From positions 1 through 64,000 of the forward strand of contig NZ_JANUEQ010000008.1 in NCBI RefSeq assembly GCF_024807845.1: a DNA stretch of 64,000 nucleotides, in the 5' to 3' direction. Below, piece after piece: positions 1 through 9,065 of this stretch; position 1 is the first letter of the stretch; the number at the start of each line of letters is the position of its first letter. Below the pieces are notes generated by a model, which worked only from the letters and a program-made list of their open reading frames with translations, ran no database searches and was not told the origin of the DNA. The position numbers were made by a program, and so were the translations under genes. Source of the DNA: Klebsiella sp. BIGb0407 (lineage in GTDB: Bacteria > Pseudomonadota > Gammaproteobacteria > Enterobacterales > Enterobacteriaceae).

Positions 1-369
1 GGTGAACTCATTGAATTATTGGAATAATCAGTGGATCACAAAACTCTATGCCTGTCTTATTTTAACCGCTCATTTTACTGGGGATTCCTCAGCGCTCCGG
101 CGGGTTTTTTTATCGCTGCTGAATACCTGTATCAGCTCAAAGAGCGGGTATAAAAACTCTGGTATCGATCCCCATCGCTAACCAGGTTAACTCAGCTCAA
201 ACAGCGGGACAAATGTCCCCGGCTGTTGCTAGCTATTTCTGTTGGTTTCTTCGCCGTTTCTGGCTTTCTACTGCCAAATATACCCGCTATTTGCCCCACT
301 ATTCTGACGATTAAAACTCCTACAGAAACGGATAATTGTGCCGATGAATTAACTAACGCAAGGCTGTTT
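1..369 (+). promoter_or_regulatory. upstream region of fliA with possible FlhDC sites
   Basis: No gene is seen in the first 369 bases. A GC-rich stretch followed by seven T's ends near base 112 and may be the terminator of a gene outside the window. A 17-base motif beginning TCAGCTCAAA and ending AGCGGG occurs twice, at about 132-148 and 192-208, exactly 60 bases apart. At 271-297 an inverted arrangement of CTGCCAAATA and GCTATTTGCC resembles paired half-sites of FlhD4C2 boxes, expected in front of the class 2 gene fliA. A GCCGATGA at 339-346 resembles a sigma-28 minus-10, but its minus-35 match is poor. These are motif readings only. Confidence 0.4.
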
Positions 370-1092
370 ATGGTGAACGCACTCTATACCGCTGAAGGTG
401 TCATGGATAAACACTCGCTGTGGCAGCGCTATGTCCCATTGGTCCGCCACGAAGCATTGCGTTTACAGGTTCGTCTACCCGCCAGCGTTGAACTAGACGA
501 TCTGCTGCAAGCCGGAGGAATTGGCTTACTGAATGCGGTGGACAGGTATGACGCTTTGCAAGGCACGGCTTTCACCACTTATGCGGTACAGCGTATTCGT
601 GGGGCGATGCTGGACGAACTGCGTAGCCGCGATTGGGCACCGCGTAGTGTCAGGCGGAATGCGCGTGGTGTGGCCCAGGCCATTGGTCAGCTGGAACAAG
701 AACTCGGGCGTAATGCCACAGAGACAGAAGTGGCGGCGCGACTGAATATTTCGCTGGAAAACTATCGCCAGATGTTGCTCGACACCAACAATAGTCAGTT
801 GTTCTCCTATGACGAATGGCATGAAGAACATGGTGACGGCATTGAACTGATAACCGAGCAGCATCAGCAGGAAAACCCGCTTCAGGCTCTACTGGACGGC
901 AATCTGCGGCAGCGGGTAATGGACGCGATAGAAAAATTACCCGACCGCGAGCAACAGGTTTTGACCCTCTATTACCAGGAGGAACTCAATCTTAAAGAGA
1001 TTGGTGCGGTGCTGGAAGTAGGGGAGTCAAGAGTCAGCCAGCTGCATAGTCAGGCGATTAAACGTCTGCGAAGCAAGCTGGGCAAGTTATAG
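370..1092 (+). CDS. fliA: flagellar sigma-28 factor FliA
   Basis: This is the RNA polymerase sigma factor for late flagellar, motility and chemotaxis genes. The protein has the sigma-70-type region 2 near the N-terminus (DDLLQAGGIGLLNAVDRYD), region 3 in the middle, and a C-terminal region 4 helix-turn-helix (LKEIGAVLEVGESRVSQLHSQ). From the YTAEGVMDKHSLWQRYV block onward it closely follows E. coli FliA at about the same length (240 residues). I chose ATG 370 because AAGG lies 6 bases upstream. GTG 373, the start type used in E. coli, is also possible. The open frame extends upstream to 226, but that extension looks like leader. fliZ follows 36 bases downstream and is probably co-transcribed. 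Two sigma-28 promoters elsewhere in the window (16153 and 20821) would be its targets. Confidence 0.96.
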   Translation: MVNALYTAEGVMDKHSLWQRYVPLVRHEALRLQVRLPASVELDDLLQAGGIGLLNAVDRYDALQGTAFTTYAVQRIRGAMLDELRSRDWAPRSVRRNARGVAQAIGQLEQELGRNATETEVAARLNISLENYRQMLLDTNNSQLFSYDEWHEEHGDGIELITEQHQQENPLQALLDGNLRQRVMDAIEKLPDREQQVLTLYYQEELNLKEIGAVLEVGESRVSQLHSQAIKRLRSKLGKL

Positions 1093-1128
1093 GCCTACCG
1101 AAAAATGCTATAACGCTGGGGAATAAAA

Positions 1129-1644
1129 ATGATACAAAAACAAGCAAAAAGACGGCCCTTAAGCCGCTACCTGAAAGATTTTAAACATATCGCAACGCAT
1201 TGTGCGCACTGTAGTAAAGAGCTGGACAGGATAACCCTGACCCGGGATGGTGCGATAGTAAACAAAGTTAGCATTGCTCAGCTTGATACCCTGATTACTG
1301 ACGCCGACTGGCAAGAAGAGCAGGCTCACTGGGACGCGCTATGTCGCTTCTGCGGCGATCTCTATTGCAAAGAACAAAATAACTTTTTCGATATTATTGG
1401 TTTTAAACAGTATCTGTTTGAACAGACTGAGATGAGCCATGGCACTATTCGTGAATATGTGGTGCGGGTGCGTCGGCTGGGTAATTATTTCAGCGAGCAT
1501 TCTGTTCCGCTGCCTGGTGAATCAAACGCATTTTCTCTGGAAGAGCTGAATGACGGGTTGCCTCAGACCAGCACCAATAATTACCGTATTGCCCTGCGTA
1601 AATACGATCAGTTTATCAGCAACAGAAACAGTGAATTACGTTAA
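1129..1644 (+). CDS. fliZ: flagellar regulatory protein FliZ
   Basis: FliZ is a DNA-binding regulator encoded with fliA in enterobacteria. In E. coli and Salmonella it opposes sigma-S-dependent genes and tunes flagellar expression. The protein is 171 residues, slightly shorter than the roughly 183 of E. coli. It has the basic N-terminus (RRPLSRYLKDFKH), paired cysteines (HCAHC and CRFCGDLYC) and a C-terminal half resembling a phage-integrase core-binding fold (IREYVVRVRRLGNYF, NNYRIALRKYDQF). It lies 36 bases after fliA on the same strand, consistent with a fliAZ operon. The tcyJ (fliY) gene that follows in E. coli is absent here; dcyD comes next. Confidence 0.92.
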   Translation: MIQKQAKRRPLSRYLKDFKHIATHCAHCSKELDRITLTRDGAIVNKVSIAQLDTLITDADWQEEQAHWDALCRFCGDLYCKEQNNFFDIIGFKQYLFEQTEMSHGTIREYVVRVRRLGNYFSEHSVPLPGESNAFSLEELNDGLPQTSTNNYRIALRKYDQFISNRNSELR

Positions 1645-1833
1645 CGATTTATTACTCTGGATACGGGATATTCAATCGGTGAGAGCCAGAAGATGACCCG
1701 TACCTGGAGGGGGCTTTTTTAATCAAGACAGTAAAGCCTGATAATTTTTATCCGTATTTTTCCCCACAGAGCAACAAAACCGTCATCGCCAGGGCATAAT
1801 CATCCTTACTTTCTTGTCTCTGTAAGAGGTTTT

Positions 1834-2820
1834 ATGTCACTCAACAACTTAGTTCGTTTCCCCCGCCTTGAACTTCTGGGTGCACCCACGCCGCTGGAGT
1901 ATTTACCGCGTTTTTCTGATTACCTTGGGCGCGAGATCTATATTAAACGCGACGATATTACTCCCGTTGCGCTGGGGGGCAATAAACTGCGTAAGCTTGA
2001 GTTTCTGGTGGCAGATGCATTAAGTCAGGGAGCGGATACGTTAGTCACTGCCGGGGCAATCCAGTCCAACCATGTCCGTCAAACGGCAGCGGTGGCAGCA
2101 AAATTAGGCCTCAATTGTGTGGCACTGCTGGAAAATCCCACGGGTAATCAGACGGCAAATTACCTGACCAATGGTAATCGTCTGTTGCTGGACTTGTTTA
2201 ATGCAGAAATTGAAATGTGTCCGGCACTGGACAGACCAAACCAGCAGCTTGCCGAGCTCGCTATCCGCCTGGAAGCCCAGGGTTTCCGCCCTTATGTTAT
2301 TCCGGTTGGTGGTTCCAGCGCGCTGGGTGCTTTGGGGTATGTGGAAAGTGCCCAGGAAATATTTCAGCAATGCGAAGGGGCAGTCGAACTCTCTTCTGTG
2401 GTGGTTGCATCGGGTAGCGGTGGAACTCATGCCGGGCTGGCGGTGGGGCTTGAACAATTAATGCCGCAGGTGGAACTGATAGGGGTCACGGTATCAAGAA
2501 GTCTGGAGCAGCAGTTACCGAAGGTCGCTGGTTTACAACAAGAGGTTGCAGAGTCTCTGGAGCTGGCGGCACAAAAACCGATAACCTTGTGGGATGACTA
2601 CTTTGCGCCAGGTTATGGCCGTCCGAGTGAAGCGGGTCTGGCTGCGATTAAATTACTGGCCCAGCTGGAAGGGGTGGTACTTGACCCGGTCTATACCGGT
2701 AAAGCTATGGCAGGGTTAATTGACGGTGTTGCACAAAAACGCTTTAAAGATGAAGGCCCGATTCTGTTTATTCATACCGGCGGGGCTCCGGCACTTTTTG
2801 CCTACCACCAGGAACGGTAA
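1834..2820 (+). CDS. dcyD: D-cysteine desulfhydrase DcyD
   Basis: This PLP enzyme breaks D-cysteine down to pyruvate, sulfide and ammonia. At 328 residues it is the normal length for the ACC-deaminase/D-cysteine desulfhydrase family. The PLP lysine sits in [10 protein letters not shown] near residue 51, the substrate loop is [18 protein letters not shown], and the phosphate-binding glycine-rich loop is [12 protein letters not shown]. The ATG at 1834 follows an AAGAGG ribosome site. In E. coli dcyD lies between the cystine transporter genes tcyJ and tcyL; here all three transporter genes are missing, so it stands alone between fliZ and yecF. The 190-base gap before it ends in an AT-rich stretch that could hold its own promoter. 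Confidence 0.93.
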   Translation: MSLNNLVRFPRLELLGAPTPLEYLPRFSDYLGREIYIKRDDITPVALGGNKLRKLEFLVADALSQGADTLVTAGAIQSNHVRQTAAVAAKLGLNCVALLENPTGNQTANYLTNGNRLLLDLFNAEIEMCPALDRPNQQLAELAIRLEAQGFRPYVIPVGGSSALGALGYVESAQEIFQQCEGAVELSSVVVASGSGGTHAGLAVGLEQLMPQVELIGVTVSRSLEQQLPKVAGLQQEVAESLELAAQKPITLWDDYFAPGYGRPSEAGLAAIKLLAQLEGVVLDPVYTGKAMAGLIDGVAQKRFKDEGPILFIHTGGAPALFAYHQER

Positions 2821-2856
2821 CGTTATCGACATCACGGCAGAAAGAGACTGAATCAT

Positions 2857-2888
2857 GATGGCTGGCAAAGCTTATGCTGCCAGCCATC
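2857..2888. terminator. hairpin between convergent dcyD and yecF
   Basis: An 11-base perfect inverted repeat (GATGGCTGGCA and its complement) with a 10-base loop lies between the converging 3' ends of dcyD and yecF. It probably acts as a bidirectional terminator, although there is no strong T-tract on either side. Confidence 0.6.
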
Positions 2889-2893
2889 CGGAT

Positions 2894-3118
2894 TTATTGT
2901 TTGTAAGCCTGTTTTATTTGTTTCACAGTATTACAAAAAACTTCTGCCTGGGCAGTATCTTCCATTTCGGCGATTTGTTTTTCCATTTTCAGGATCACAC
3001 GCCCGGCATCGGCCTGGCCCATAGCCAGTAACATCTGTGTTAACAAGGCCTTCAGGCAGGAAACTTCGCTCGCCAGCTGGCGGGTATTCTCTTCCGTGGA
3101 AAAATCAGGAGTACTCAT
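2894..3118 (-). CDS. yecF: YecF, DUF2594 family small protein
   Basis: A 74-residue cytoplasmic protein very similar to E. coli YecF (MSTPDFST start, [26 protein letters not shown] end). Its function is unknown. It sits in the same neighbourhood as in E. coli, next to uvrY and divergent from it, but the quorum-sensing regulator sdiA normally found beside it is absent. The sequence is largely helical and charged, with no signal peptide or membrane segment. Confidence 0.9.
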   Translation of the reverse strand: MSTPDFSTEENTRQLASEVSCLKALLTQMLLAMGQADAGRVILKMEKQIAEMEDTAQAEVFCNTVKQIKQAYKQ

Positions 3119-3563
3119 TTACGTTCCTCAATGCTGGGTTTGTCGCTGTTTCAGCGCGATAAAATATTAAGGCGACGGAGTATATCATGGCTTGCGTGAA
3201 TTTTTTGCCCCGATACCGATGAAACCTGCCTGCATCAATTATAGCGGGGCAATGAAAACATGCGCAGATAGAGCTAAGCCCGATAAAGCGTTATAATAAT
3301 CGGATAAGCTTTTAGCTCAGCAGCAGAGACAGAAGTTATAAAGGTGCGTATATCGACGAAACAAGAAGGGCGTTATTTTGTAAGCTTTTAATTACTCGAT
3401 TGTTAGTTTTTTAAACAGACCATCGGCTAAAAAGATAAGAAAACTCTTCATAATGCGTCGTTGTCTACGCTTATAGCAAATTGAATTTGCCTCTCGCCTG
3501 AAAAGCGTTACTCTATGAATCGTTCCCATCAGTAACGTTATCCCTTTTCTGGAGATTTATTCT
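3119..3563 (+). promoter_or_regulatory. yecF-uvrY divergent intergenic region
   Basis: These 445 bases hold no gene that I can see. The region is AT-rich, especially 3290-3500, and must contain the promoters of both yecF (leftward) and uvrY (rightward). A GGAGA at about 3551 is the ribosome site of uvrY. I do not see a convincing operator. Confidence 0.5.
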
Positions 3564-4223
3564 TTGATCAACGTACTTCTTGTTGATGACCATGAGTTGG
3601 TGCGAGCAGGGATACGACGTATTCTGGAAGATATTAAAGGCATTAATGTAACGGGTGAAGTTAATTGCGGTGAAGATGCCATTAAGTGGTGCCGTAATCA
3701 GTCGGTAGATGTGGTGTTAATGGATATGAACATGCCGGGGATCGGCGGACTGGAAGCGACCCGCAAAATTTTACGTTACGCGCCCGATATCAAAGTCATC
3801 ATGCTGACTATTTATACTGAAAATCCTTTACCGGCGAAAGTCATGCAAGCTGGTGCCGCTGGCTATCTGAGTAAAGGCGCAGCGCCACAAGATATGGTTA
3901 ATGCGATTCGACTGGTTATGTCGGGACAGCGTTATATAGCATCTGATATTGCGCAGCAAATGGCATTGAGCCAGATTGAACCCGATAAATCAGCTTCTCC
4001 TTTTGGCTGCTTGTCTGAGCGTGAATTACAAATCATGCTGATGATCACCAAAGGTCAGAAGGTTAATGAAATATCTGAACAGCTAAATTTAAGTCCTAAA
4101 ACAGTCAATAGTTATCGTTATCGTATGTTTAGTAAGCTGAATATCAACGGTGATGTTGAATTAACGCATCTGGCGATTCGTTACGGACTTTTCGATGCGG
4201 AGACATTGTCCGGAAGTGAATGA
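3564..4223 (+). CDS. uvrY: UvrY response regulator of the BarA-UvrY (GacA) system
   Basis: UvrY is the response regulator phosphorylated by the sensor kinase BarA; in E. coli it activates the small RNAs CsrB and CsrC, which titrate CsrA. The 219-residue protein has an N-terminal receiver domain with the acidic pocket (LLVDDHE), the phospho-acceptor aspartate in [10 protein letters not shown] (about residue 54) and a conserved lysine in GYLSKGAAP. The C-terminal LuxR-type helix-turn-helix is [35 protein letters not shown] in outline. The start is TTG, preceded by GGAGA, and the N-terminus MINVLLVDD matches E. coli, which also uses TTG. The last 8 bases overlap uvrC, so the two genes are translationally coupled. 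Confidence 0.96.
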   Translation: MINVLLVDDHELVRAGIRRILEDIKGINVTGEVNCGEDAIKWCRNQSVDVVLMDMNMPGIGGLEATRKILRYAPDIKVIMLTIYTENPLPAKVMQAGAAGYLSKGAAPQDMVNAIRLVMSGQRYIASDIAQQMALSQIEPDKSASPFGCLSERELQIMLMITKGQKVNEISEQLNLSPKTVNSYRYRMFSKLNINGDVELTHLAIRYGLFDAETLSGSE

Positions 4224-6048
4224 TATTTTTGATCCACGCGCTTTCTTAAAAACGGTTACCAGTAAGCCTGGTGTCTACCGGATGTATGACACCAGTGAAA
4301 CCGTTATTTATGTCGGAAAAGCAAAAGATCTTAAAAAACGGCTGGCGAGTTACTTTCGTAGCAACCTTGCCAGTCGAAAAACTGAAGCTCTGGTGGCGCA
4401 GATAGCGCATATCGATGTCACCGTGACCCACACTGAAACGGAAGCGCTGCTGCTTGAGCATAATTATATTAAGCTCTATCAGCCCCGCTACAACGTTCTG
4501 TTACGTGACGACAAGTCTTATCCCTTTATTTTCTTGAGTGCGGATAGCCACCCACGACTGACGATGCACCGAGGGGCTAAACACGCTCGTGGTGAATACT
4601 TTGGTCCTTTTCCTAATGGCTATGCTGTCCGCGAAACGCTGGCGCTGTTGCAAAAAGTCTTTCCCGTGCGTCAGTGTGAAAACAGTGTTTATCGTAATCG
4701 TTCACGCCCTTGCTTACAGTATCAAATTGGCCGCTGTCTTGGCCCCTGCGTCAGTGGGCTTGTCAGCGAAGAGGACTATGCCCGGCAGGTGGACTATGTG
4801 CGCCTGTTTTTGTCAGGGAAAGATGACCAGGTTCTGAACTTGCTGATTGAGCGCATGGAACAGGCGAGCAGTCAGCTGGAATTCGAAGAAGCCGCGCGTA
4901 TTCGTGACCAGATCCAGGCCGTGCGCCGGGTGACCGAACAGCAGTTTGTTTCGAATAATGGTGATGATCTGGATGTGATAGGGGTGGCATTTGATGCCGG
5001 CATAGCCTGTATTCATGTGCTCTTTATCCGTCAGGGCAAAGTACTTGGTAGTCGTAGCTATTATCCTAAAGTTCCGGCAGGCACTGAACTGGCCGAAGTA
5101 GTGGAAACCTTTATCGGGCAGTTCTATCTACAGGGCAGCGAAGCCCGTAGTTTGCCGAGCGAGATCCTGCTCGACTTCACCCTGCAAGATAAAACGGTGC
5201 TGGAGGATACGCTCAGTGAACTTGCCGGGCGTAAAATCAATATCCAGAGCAAGCCACGTGGCCCTCGCGCACGCTATTTAAAACTGGCACGTACCAATGC
5301 CGCAACCGCCTTAGTGACACGACTAACCGAGCAGTCGACGATTCATCAGCGTCTTAAAGCGCTGGCTGAAGTGCTCCAGTTGCCTGCTATTGCGCGCATG
5401 GAATGTTTTGATATCAGCCATACCATGGGGGAACAGACGGTTGCTTCCTGCGTGGTGTTCGACGCGAATGGTCCGTTACGGGCAGAATACCGGCGCTATA
5501 ATATCACCGGTATTACACCGGGGGATGACTATGCCGCCATGGATCAGGTGCTACAGCGTCGCTACGGTAAGGCTATCGAGCCGGACAAGATCCCTGATGT
5601 GATTATCATTGATGGGGGAAAAGGGCAGCTGGGTCAGGCAAAAGCGGTATTTGAGCATCTTGATGTCCCCTGGGATAAGCATCATCCGCTATTACTGGGC
5701 GTCGCGAAGGGCACGGATCGTAAAGCAGGGCTGGAAACGTTATTTTTAGAGCCGACTGGCGAAGGTTTTGCCTTGCCACCTGACTCTCCGGCGCTGCATG
5801 TGATTCAGCATATTCGTGATGATTCACATAATCATGCGATTTCCGGACACCGGAATAAGCGTGCCAAAGTAAAAAATACCAGTGCACTGGAAACAATCGA
5901 AGGTATTGGACCAAAACGGCGTCAGATGCTGCTAAAATACATGGGCGGATTGCAGCCACTCAAGAACGCATCCGTCGAGGAAATAGCCAAAGTGCCCGGT
6001 ATTTCACAGGCGCTTGCAGAAAAGATCTACTACTCGTTGAAACATTAG
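4216..6048 (+). CDS. uvrC: UvrABC excinuclease subunit C
   Basis: UvrC makes both incisions around bulky DNA lesions after UvrA and UvrB have located them. The order of domains is a GIY-YIG nuclease at the N-terminus ([25 protein letters not shown], residues about 18-45), a cysteine-rich segment ([13 protein letters not shown]), a UvrB-binding UVR motif ([13 protein letters not shown]), an RNase H-like endonuclease domain ([21 protein letters not shown]) and C-terminal helix-hairpin-helix repeats ([25 protein letters not shown]). I chose the GTG at 4216, inside the end of uvrY, because it gives the N-terminus [14 protein letters not shown] and 610 residues, the E. coli length. The open frame itself begins at 4195. 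uvrY-uvrC-pgsA is the standard enterobacterial order. Confidence 0.96.
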   Translation: MNDIFDPRAFLKTVTSKPGVYRMYDTSETVIYVGKAKDLKKRLASYFRSNLASRKTEALVAQIAHIDVTVTHTETEALLLEHNYIKLYQPRYNVLLRDDKSYPFIFLSADSHPRLTMHRGAKHARGEYFGPFPNGYAVRETLALLQKVFPVRQCENSVYRNRSRPCLQYQIGRCLGPCVSGLVSEEDYARQVDYVRLFLSGKDDQVLNLLIERMEQASSQLEFEEAARIRDQIQAVRRVTEQQFVSNNGDDLDVIGVAFDAGIACIHVLFIRQGKVLGSRSYYPKVPAGTELAEVVETFIGQFYLQGSEARSLPSEILLDFTLQDKTVLEDTLSELAGRKINIQSKPRGPRARYLKLARTNAATALVTRLTEQSTIHQRLKALAEVLQLPAIARMECFDISHTMGEQTVASCVVFDANGPLRAEYRRYNITGITPGDDYAAMDQVLQRRYGKAIEPDKIPDVIIIDGGKGQLGQAKAVFEHLDVPWDKHHPLLLGVAKGTDRKAGLETLFLEPTGEGFALPPDSPALHVIQHIRDDSHNHAISGHRNKRAKVKNTSALETIEGIGPKRRQMLLKYMGGLQPLKNASVEEIAKVPGISQALAEKIYYSLKH

Positions 6049-6106
6049 GGTCTCTGTAGCAACATAGAGGCAATTTACCACTTTCAGCAGAAAGCAACCT
6101 GGCGCT

Positions 6107-6655
6107 ATGCAATTTAATATTCCTACAATGCTCACGCTATTCCGAGTCGTGCTTATCCCGTTTTTTGTTCTGGCGTTTTATCTGCCGTTCAACTGGGCTC
6201 CTTTCCTCTGTGCGTTTATTTTCTGGCTGGCGGCGATTACCGACTGGTTTGACGGCTTCCTGGCCAGAAGATGGAACCAAAGTACCCGCTTCGGTGCTTT
6301 TCTCGATCCGGTTGCCGATAAAGTCATGGTCGCCGTCGCGTTAGTGCTGGTAGCCGAACATTATCATGTCTGGTGGGTCACGTTGCCCGCAGCAACCATG
6401 ATTGCCCGGGAAATTATTATTTCGGCCTTACGTGAGTGGATGGCTGAGATCGGTAAAAGAAGCAGTGTTGCCGTTTCCTGGATAGGTAAGACGAAGACAA
6501 TGGCACAGATGCTGGCGTTGATTGGCATGTTATGGCGTCCTAACATGTGGATTGAGTACGCGGGTATTGTGCTTTTCTTTGTTGCAGCGGTACTGACATT
6601 CTGGTCAATGTTCCAATATTTAGCGGCTGCAAGGAACGATTTGCTCGAACAGTGA
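6107..6655 (+). CDS. pgsA: phosphatidylglycerophosphate synthase PgsA
   Basis: This inner-membrane enzyme joins CDP-diacylglycerol and glycerol-3-phosphate to make phosphatidylglycerophosphate, the committed step to phosphatidylglycerol and cardiolipin. The 182-residue protein has the CDP-alcohol phosphotransferase signature [24 protein letters not shown] (DG-AR-G-D-D spacing) after the first membrane segment, and about four hydrophobic helices. It starts with [13 protein letters not shown], as in E. coli. It lies 58 bases after uvrC on the same strand, and the tRNA cluster follows as in E. coli. Confidence 0.96.
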   Translation: MQFNIPTMLTLFRVVLIPFFVLAFYLPFNWAPFLCAFIFWLAAITDWFDGFLARRWNQSTRFGAFLDPVADKVMVAVALVLVAEHYHVWWVTLPAATMIAREIIISALREWMAEIGKRSSVAVSWIGKTKTMAQMLALIGMLWRPNMWIEYAGIVLFFVAAVLTFWSMFQYLAAARNDLLEQ

Positions 6656-6814
6656 TCTATCCGGCGCAAAAATAATCAAACGATTCGTAGAGTTAGAAAA
6701 TTTAATTGACTCGCCGCGCCAGATAAGTAGAATGCAACGCATCGAAAGGCAGCAAGGCTGCTTCGATAAGAGTAAAAGCAAGTGATTAGGTTTTTATCTT
6801 CTTACTTGTAAAGT

Positions 6815-6890
<76 letters not shown>

Positions 6891-6939
6891 GATATCAGGT
6901 AACAGAGTTTCTGTTGCTGGCTGTAAAGGCTTAGAGATT

Positions 6940-7013
6940 GGCGCGTTAGCAAAGCGGTTATGTAGCGGATTGCAAATCCGTCTAGTCCGGTTCGACTCCG
7001 GAACGCGCCTCCA
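6940..7013 (+). tRNA. cysT: tRNA-Cys (GCA), copy 1
   Basis: A 74-base tRNA beginning GGCGCGTTAGCAAAGCGG and ending in CCA, with anticodon GCA in GATTGCAAATC. The acceptor arm GGCGCGT pairs with ACGCGCC. An identical copy lies 270 bases downstream. Confidence 0.97.
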
Positions 7014-7024
7014 AATTTTCCCGA

Positions 7025-7110
7025 GCCCGGATGGTGAAATCGGTAGACACAAGGGATTTAAAATCCCTCGGCTTATGGCTGTGCGAGTTCAAGTCTCGCT
7101 CCGGGCACCA
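7025..7110 (+). tRNA. leuZ: tRNA-Leu (TAA), copy 1
   Basis: An 86-base class II tRNA with a long variable arm, beginning GCCCGGATGGTGAAATCGG and ending in CCA. The anticodon TAA lies in GATTTAAAATC. A second identical copy is at 7296. Confidence 0.97.
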
Positions 7111-7154
7111 TGGGAAATACAAGAATAAAATCAATGATAAGCAGTGTCGTGTAA

Positions 7155-7176
7155 GCCACCTTCGGGTGGTTTTTTA
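7155..7176 (+). terminator. terminator of first tRNA unit
   Basis: A GCCACC-TTCG-GGTGGT hairpin followed by a T-run lies about 45 bases after the first tRNA-Leu. The same hairpin recurs at 7425, so readthrough would be needed if the second Cys-Leu pair has no promoter of its own. Confidence 0.85.
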
Positions 7177-7209
7177 TTGTACAGAATTTAATGTAAAGCC
7201 TTAAAGGCT

Positions 7210-7283
7210 GGCGCGTTAGCAAAGCGGTTATGTAGCGGATTGCAAATCCGTCTAGTCCGGTTCGACTCCGGAACGCGCCTCCA
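7210..7283 (+). tRNA. tRNA-Cys (GCA), copy 2
   Basis: Identical by eye to the tRNA-Cys at 6940, with the same anticodon and encoded CCA. It belongs to a tandem duplication of the Cys-Leu pair that also carries the trailer and terminator. Confidence 0.96.
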
Positions 7284-7295
7284 ATATTTTCATGA

Positions 7296-7381
7296 GCCCG
7301 GATGGTGAAATCGGTAGACACAAGGGATTTAAAATCCCTCGGCTTATGGCTGTGCGAGTTCAAGTCTCGCTCCGGGCACCA
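7296..7381 (+). tRNA. tRNA-Leu (TAA), copy 2
   Basis: Identical by eye to the tRNA-Leu at 7025, including the long variable arm and encoded CCA. It is followed by nearly the same trailer sequence and terminator. Confidence 0.96.
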
Positions 7382-7424
7382 TGGAAATACAAGAATAAAA
7401 TCAATGATAAGCAGTGTCGTGCAA

Positions 7425-7446
7425 GCCACCTTCGGGTGGTTTTTTA
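7425..7446 (+). terminator. terminator of second tRNA unit
   Basis: A GCCACC-TTCG-GGTGGT stem-loop with T-run, a duplicate of the one at 7155. Confidence 0.85.
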
Positions 7447-7619
7447 TTGCCTGAAATTTGCCTTCCTTTATTTGGTTTCGTCATAAGAGTGGGGTATTGC
7501 TGCCCCCACTTGCTTTGGCTGCTCAGCCTCTGAAATCATAAAAACTCCCGAAGATGGAGTTATTTATCCTGGGCTGCTGCTGTATCTTTCTTAAAAAAAT
7601 AATCTTTTTGTGAATTCAG

Positions 7620-7904
7620 CTATTTACGTTTTAACCATTTCTTCTGAAACAGGTATGTTGTAAATGCAGTCAGAGCGCCTATAACAGGCATGGCTATCGC
7701 ACCTGCGAGAAAGTTTTTATGATCTGTCTGATTATTCCTGCGGATATCTTCAAAGCGAGCAAGCGCTTTTTCTTCATTCAGCGCACTGACTTCTTCAAAC
7801 TGTTTTTTAAATCCTTTTTCAATTAATTGAAATGCTCTGTCCACATCCATTATTTCCAGGGCAATAATTTGATCATCCTTTTGAAAAAAACAGTAGTCGC
7901 GCAT
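7620..7904 (-). CDS. hypothetical 94-residue membrane-anchored protein
   Basis: I do not recognise this protein. It starts MRDYCFFQKDDQIIALEIMD. The N-terminal two thirds are soluble and charged, with a probable helical region (ERGFKK-type basic stretch, then acidic LNEEKALARFEDIRRNN). A single hydrophobic segment near the C-terminus (AGAIAMPVIGALTAFTTYLF) is followed by a basic tail (KKWLKRK), so it is probably a tail-anchored membrane protein with a cytoplasmic domain. It lies between the tRNA terminator and yecA and points toward the tRNA genes. The position next to a tRNA cluster makes it a possible acquired gene, but there is no direct sign of an integrase or att site. Confidence 0.55.
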   Translation of the reverse strand: MRDYCFFQKDDQIIALEIMDVDRAFQLIEKGFKKQFEEVSALNEEKALARFEDIRRNNQTDHKNFLAGAIAMPVIGALTAFTTYLFQKKWLKRK

Positions 7905-8177
7905 AAAAACTCCAAATAGAGAATCATCGGGTCTGTTATATAAGTGTTTAAATAGAAATTAAGACACTTTCCTGTTAACCAGTATGAGCCTTTTTTTTAT
8001 AGAAATGAATCGATCGTATCGCAATAACAGCATACCGATATAGGGTTATAGCGGCCTGGTGGCGCTTCTTTCCCTGCATCTCCTGCACTTTCGTTGTACT
8101 ATAGTAAAACTATGATGAATTGCCTCACAGGCCGCTTGCCCGGATGGGTTGGGCTGTGATGCCAGGAGGAGCCAGCA

Positions 8178-8747
8178 ATGAACCAGGGACCACTCAGTGA
8201 AGAAGAAATTGAATGGATTGATGAAGTATTAGCCAAGTATGGAACCCCGGACTCGGTCATTGATGCAGCGGAGCTGGACGGCTTACTGACAGCTCTGTTA
8301 TCAATGCGTGATACTTTTGAACCCACAGAGCTATGGCAGGCAATATGGGGTACGTTACCCGAGTGGGAGAGCGATGCCGAGCGAGTACGCTTTGAAGGGC
8401 TGGTTAACCAGCATCAGCAGGATATCGCTGAGCGTCTGGAATTCTATCCGACACAGTTTGAACCCCTGTTTGGCAGTGATGAGGTCGATAACCGGGAAAT
8501 CGTGCTGGTGGAAGAGTGGTGTTATGGTTATATGCGCGGTGTCATGCTGACTAATCGCGTTGACCTGCCAGAAGAATTACGCCCGGCCCTCGCCGTTATT
8601 GCCTTACATGGTATAGAAGAGAATGTTGTGACAATCAATCAGATGTCACCGGCGGCGTTTCTCGACAGTCTTGACCAGATAAAACCCGCAGTATTGAGTT
8701 TGTATCATTACTGGCAGCGCCGACAGAGCGGTCAGGCATTACACTAG
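8178..8747 (+). CDS. yecA: YecA/YgfB family (UPF0149) protein, lacking the SEC-C tail
   Basis: A soluble protein of the UPF0149 family whose function is not well established. The body matches E. coli YecA (LSEEEIEWIDEVLAKY, AELDGLLTALLS, EQFEPLFG-type motif, VEEWCYGYMRGV, ALHGIEEN). E. coli YecA is longer (about 221 residues) and ends in a cysteine-rich SEC-C metal-binding motif. This protein is 189 residues and stops in the linker (YHYWQRRQSGQALH) with no such motif. A palindromic repeat element begins 1 base after its stop codon, so the tail was probably lost when that element arrived. The start at 8178 has an AGGAGGA ribosome site. Confidence 0.88.
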   Translation: MNQGPLSEEEIEWIDEVLAKYGTPDSVIDAAELDGLLTALLSMRDTFEPTELWQAIWGTLPEWESDAERVRFEGLVNQHQQDIAERLEFYPTQFEPLFGSDEVDNREIVLVEEWCYGYMRGVMLTNRVDLPEELRPALAVIALHGIEENVVTINQMSPAAFLDSLDQIKPAVLSLYHYWQRRQSGQALH

Positions 8748-8748
8748 C

Positions 8749-8942
8749 ATACCCGTCATACTTCAAGTTGCATGCACGTTGGCTGCATTCGTTCATCCGA
8801 ATCATTTACTTGTGTAAGCTCATCGGGATTCTCTCACTTGCCGCTTACGAGACTCATCAATGAGTCTCGCCCAGGCGGGCCAACGCTTTGCGTTGATCAA
8901 AACGTAAACGTTTTGTCCTGCAACTCGAATTATTTTGGATAT
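8749..8942. repeat. MITE-like palindromic repeat element
   Basis: About 194 bases bounded by imperfect inverted repeats: ATACCCGTCATACTTCAAGTTGCA at the left and the complement of TGCAACTCGAATTATTTTGGATAT at the right. The inside contains GTTGGCTGC, a hydrophilic-looking CCGAATCA...TAAGCTCATCGGGATTC palindrome, and an extra internal hairpin (GAGACTCATCAATGAGTCTC). Elements with these ends are, from memory, scattered through genomes of several Enterobacterales. It carries no transposase, so it would be a non-autonomous element. Partial relatives are at 44820 and 62909. Confidence 0.8.
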
Positions 8943-9065
8943 AACGCTGTGATGTTTTAAGTTGCCAGGGGGCGTAAAAAAGGGGGGAGTTGGAACCGAA
9001 CTTTTACCTGCGTATACAGGAAATATTTTGCAGGCTGAAGCAGCCTGCAAAATGAATCTGGGCTC

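Larger units (their letters stand above)
6940..7451 (+). repeat. tandem duplication of the tRNA-Cys/tRNA-Leu unit
   Basis: Two direct copies with a period of 270-271 bases. Each contains tRNA-Cys, tRNA-Leu, a trailer (ACAAGAATAAAATCAATGAT...) and a hairpin terminator. The tRNA parts look identical. The trailers differ at only a few positions, for example GGGAAATAC versus GGAAATAC after the CCA. Confidence 0.9.

Noticed and set aside
8772-9050. Small open frames inside and beside the MITE-like element
   Set aside because: They arise from the palindromic element and change frame at its hairpins; no coding character.
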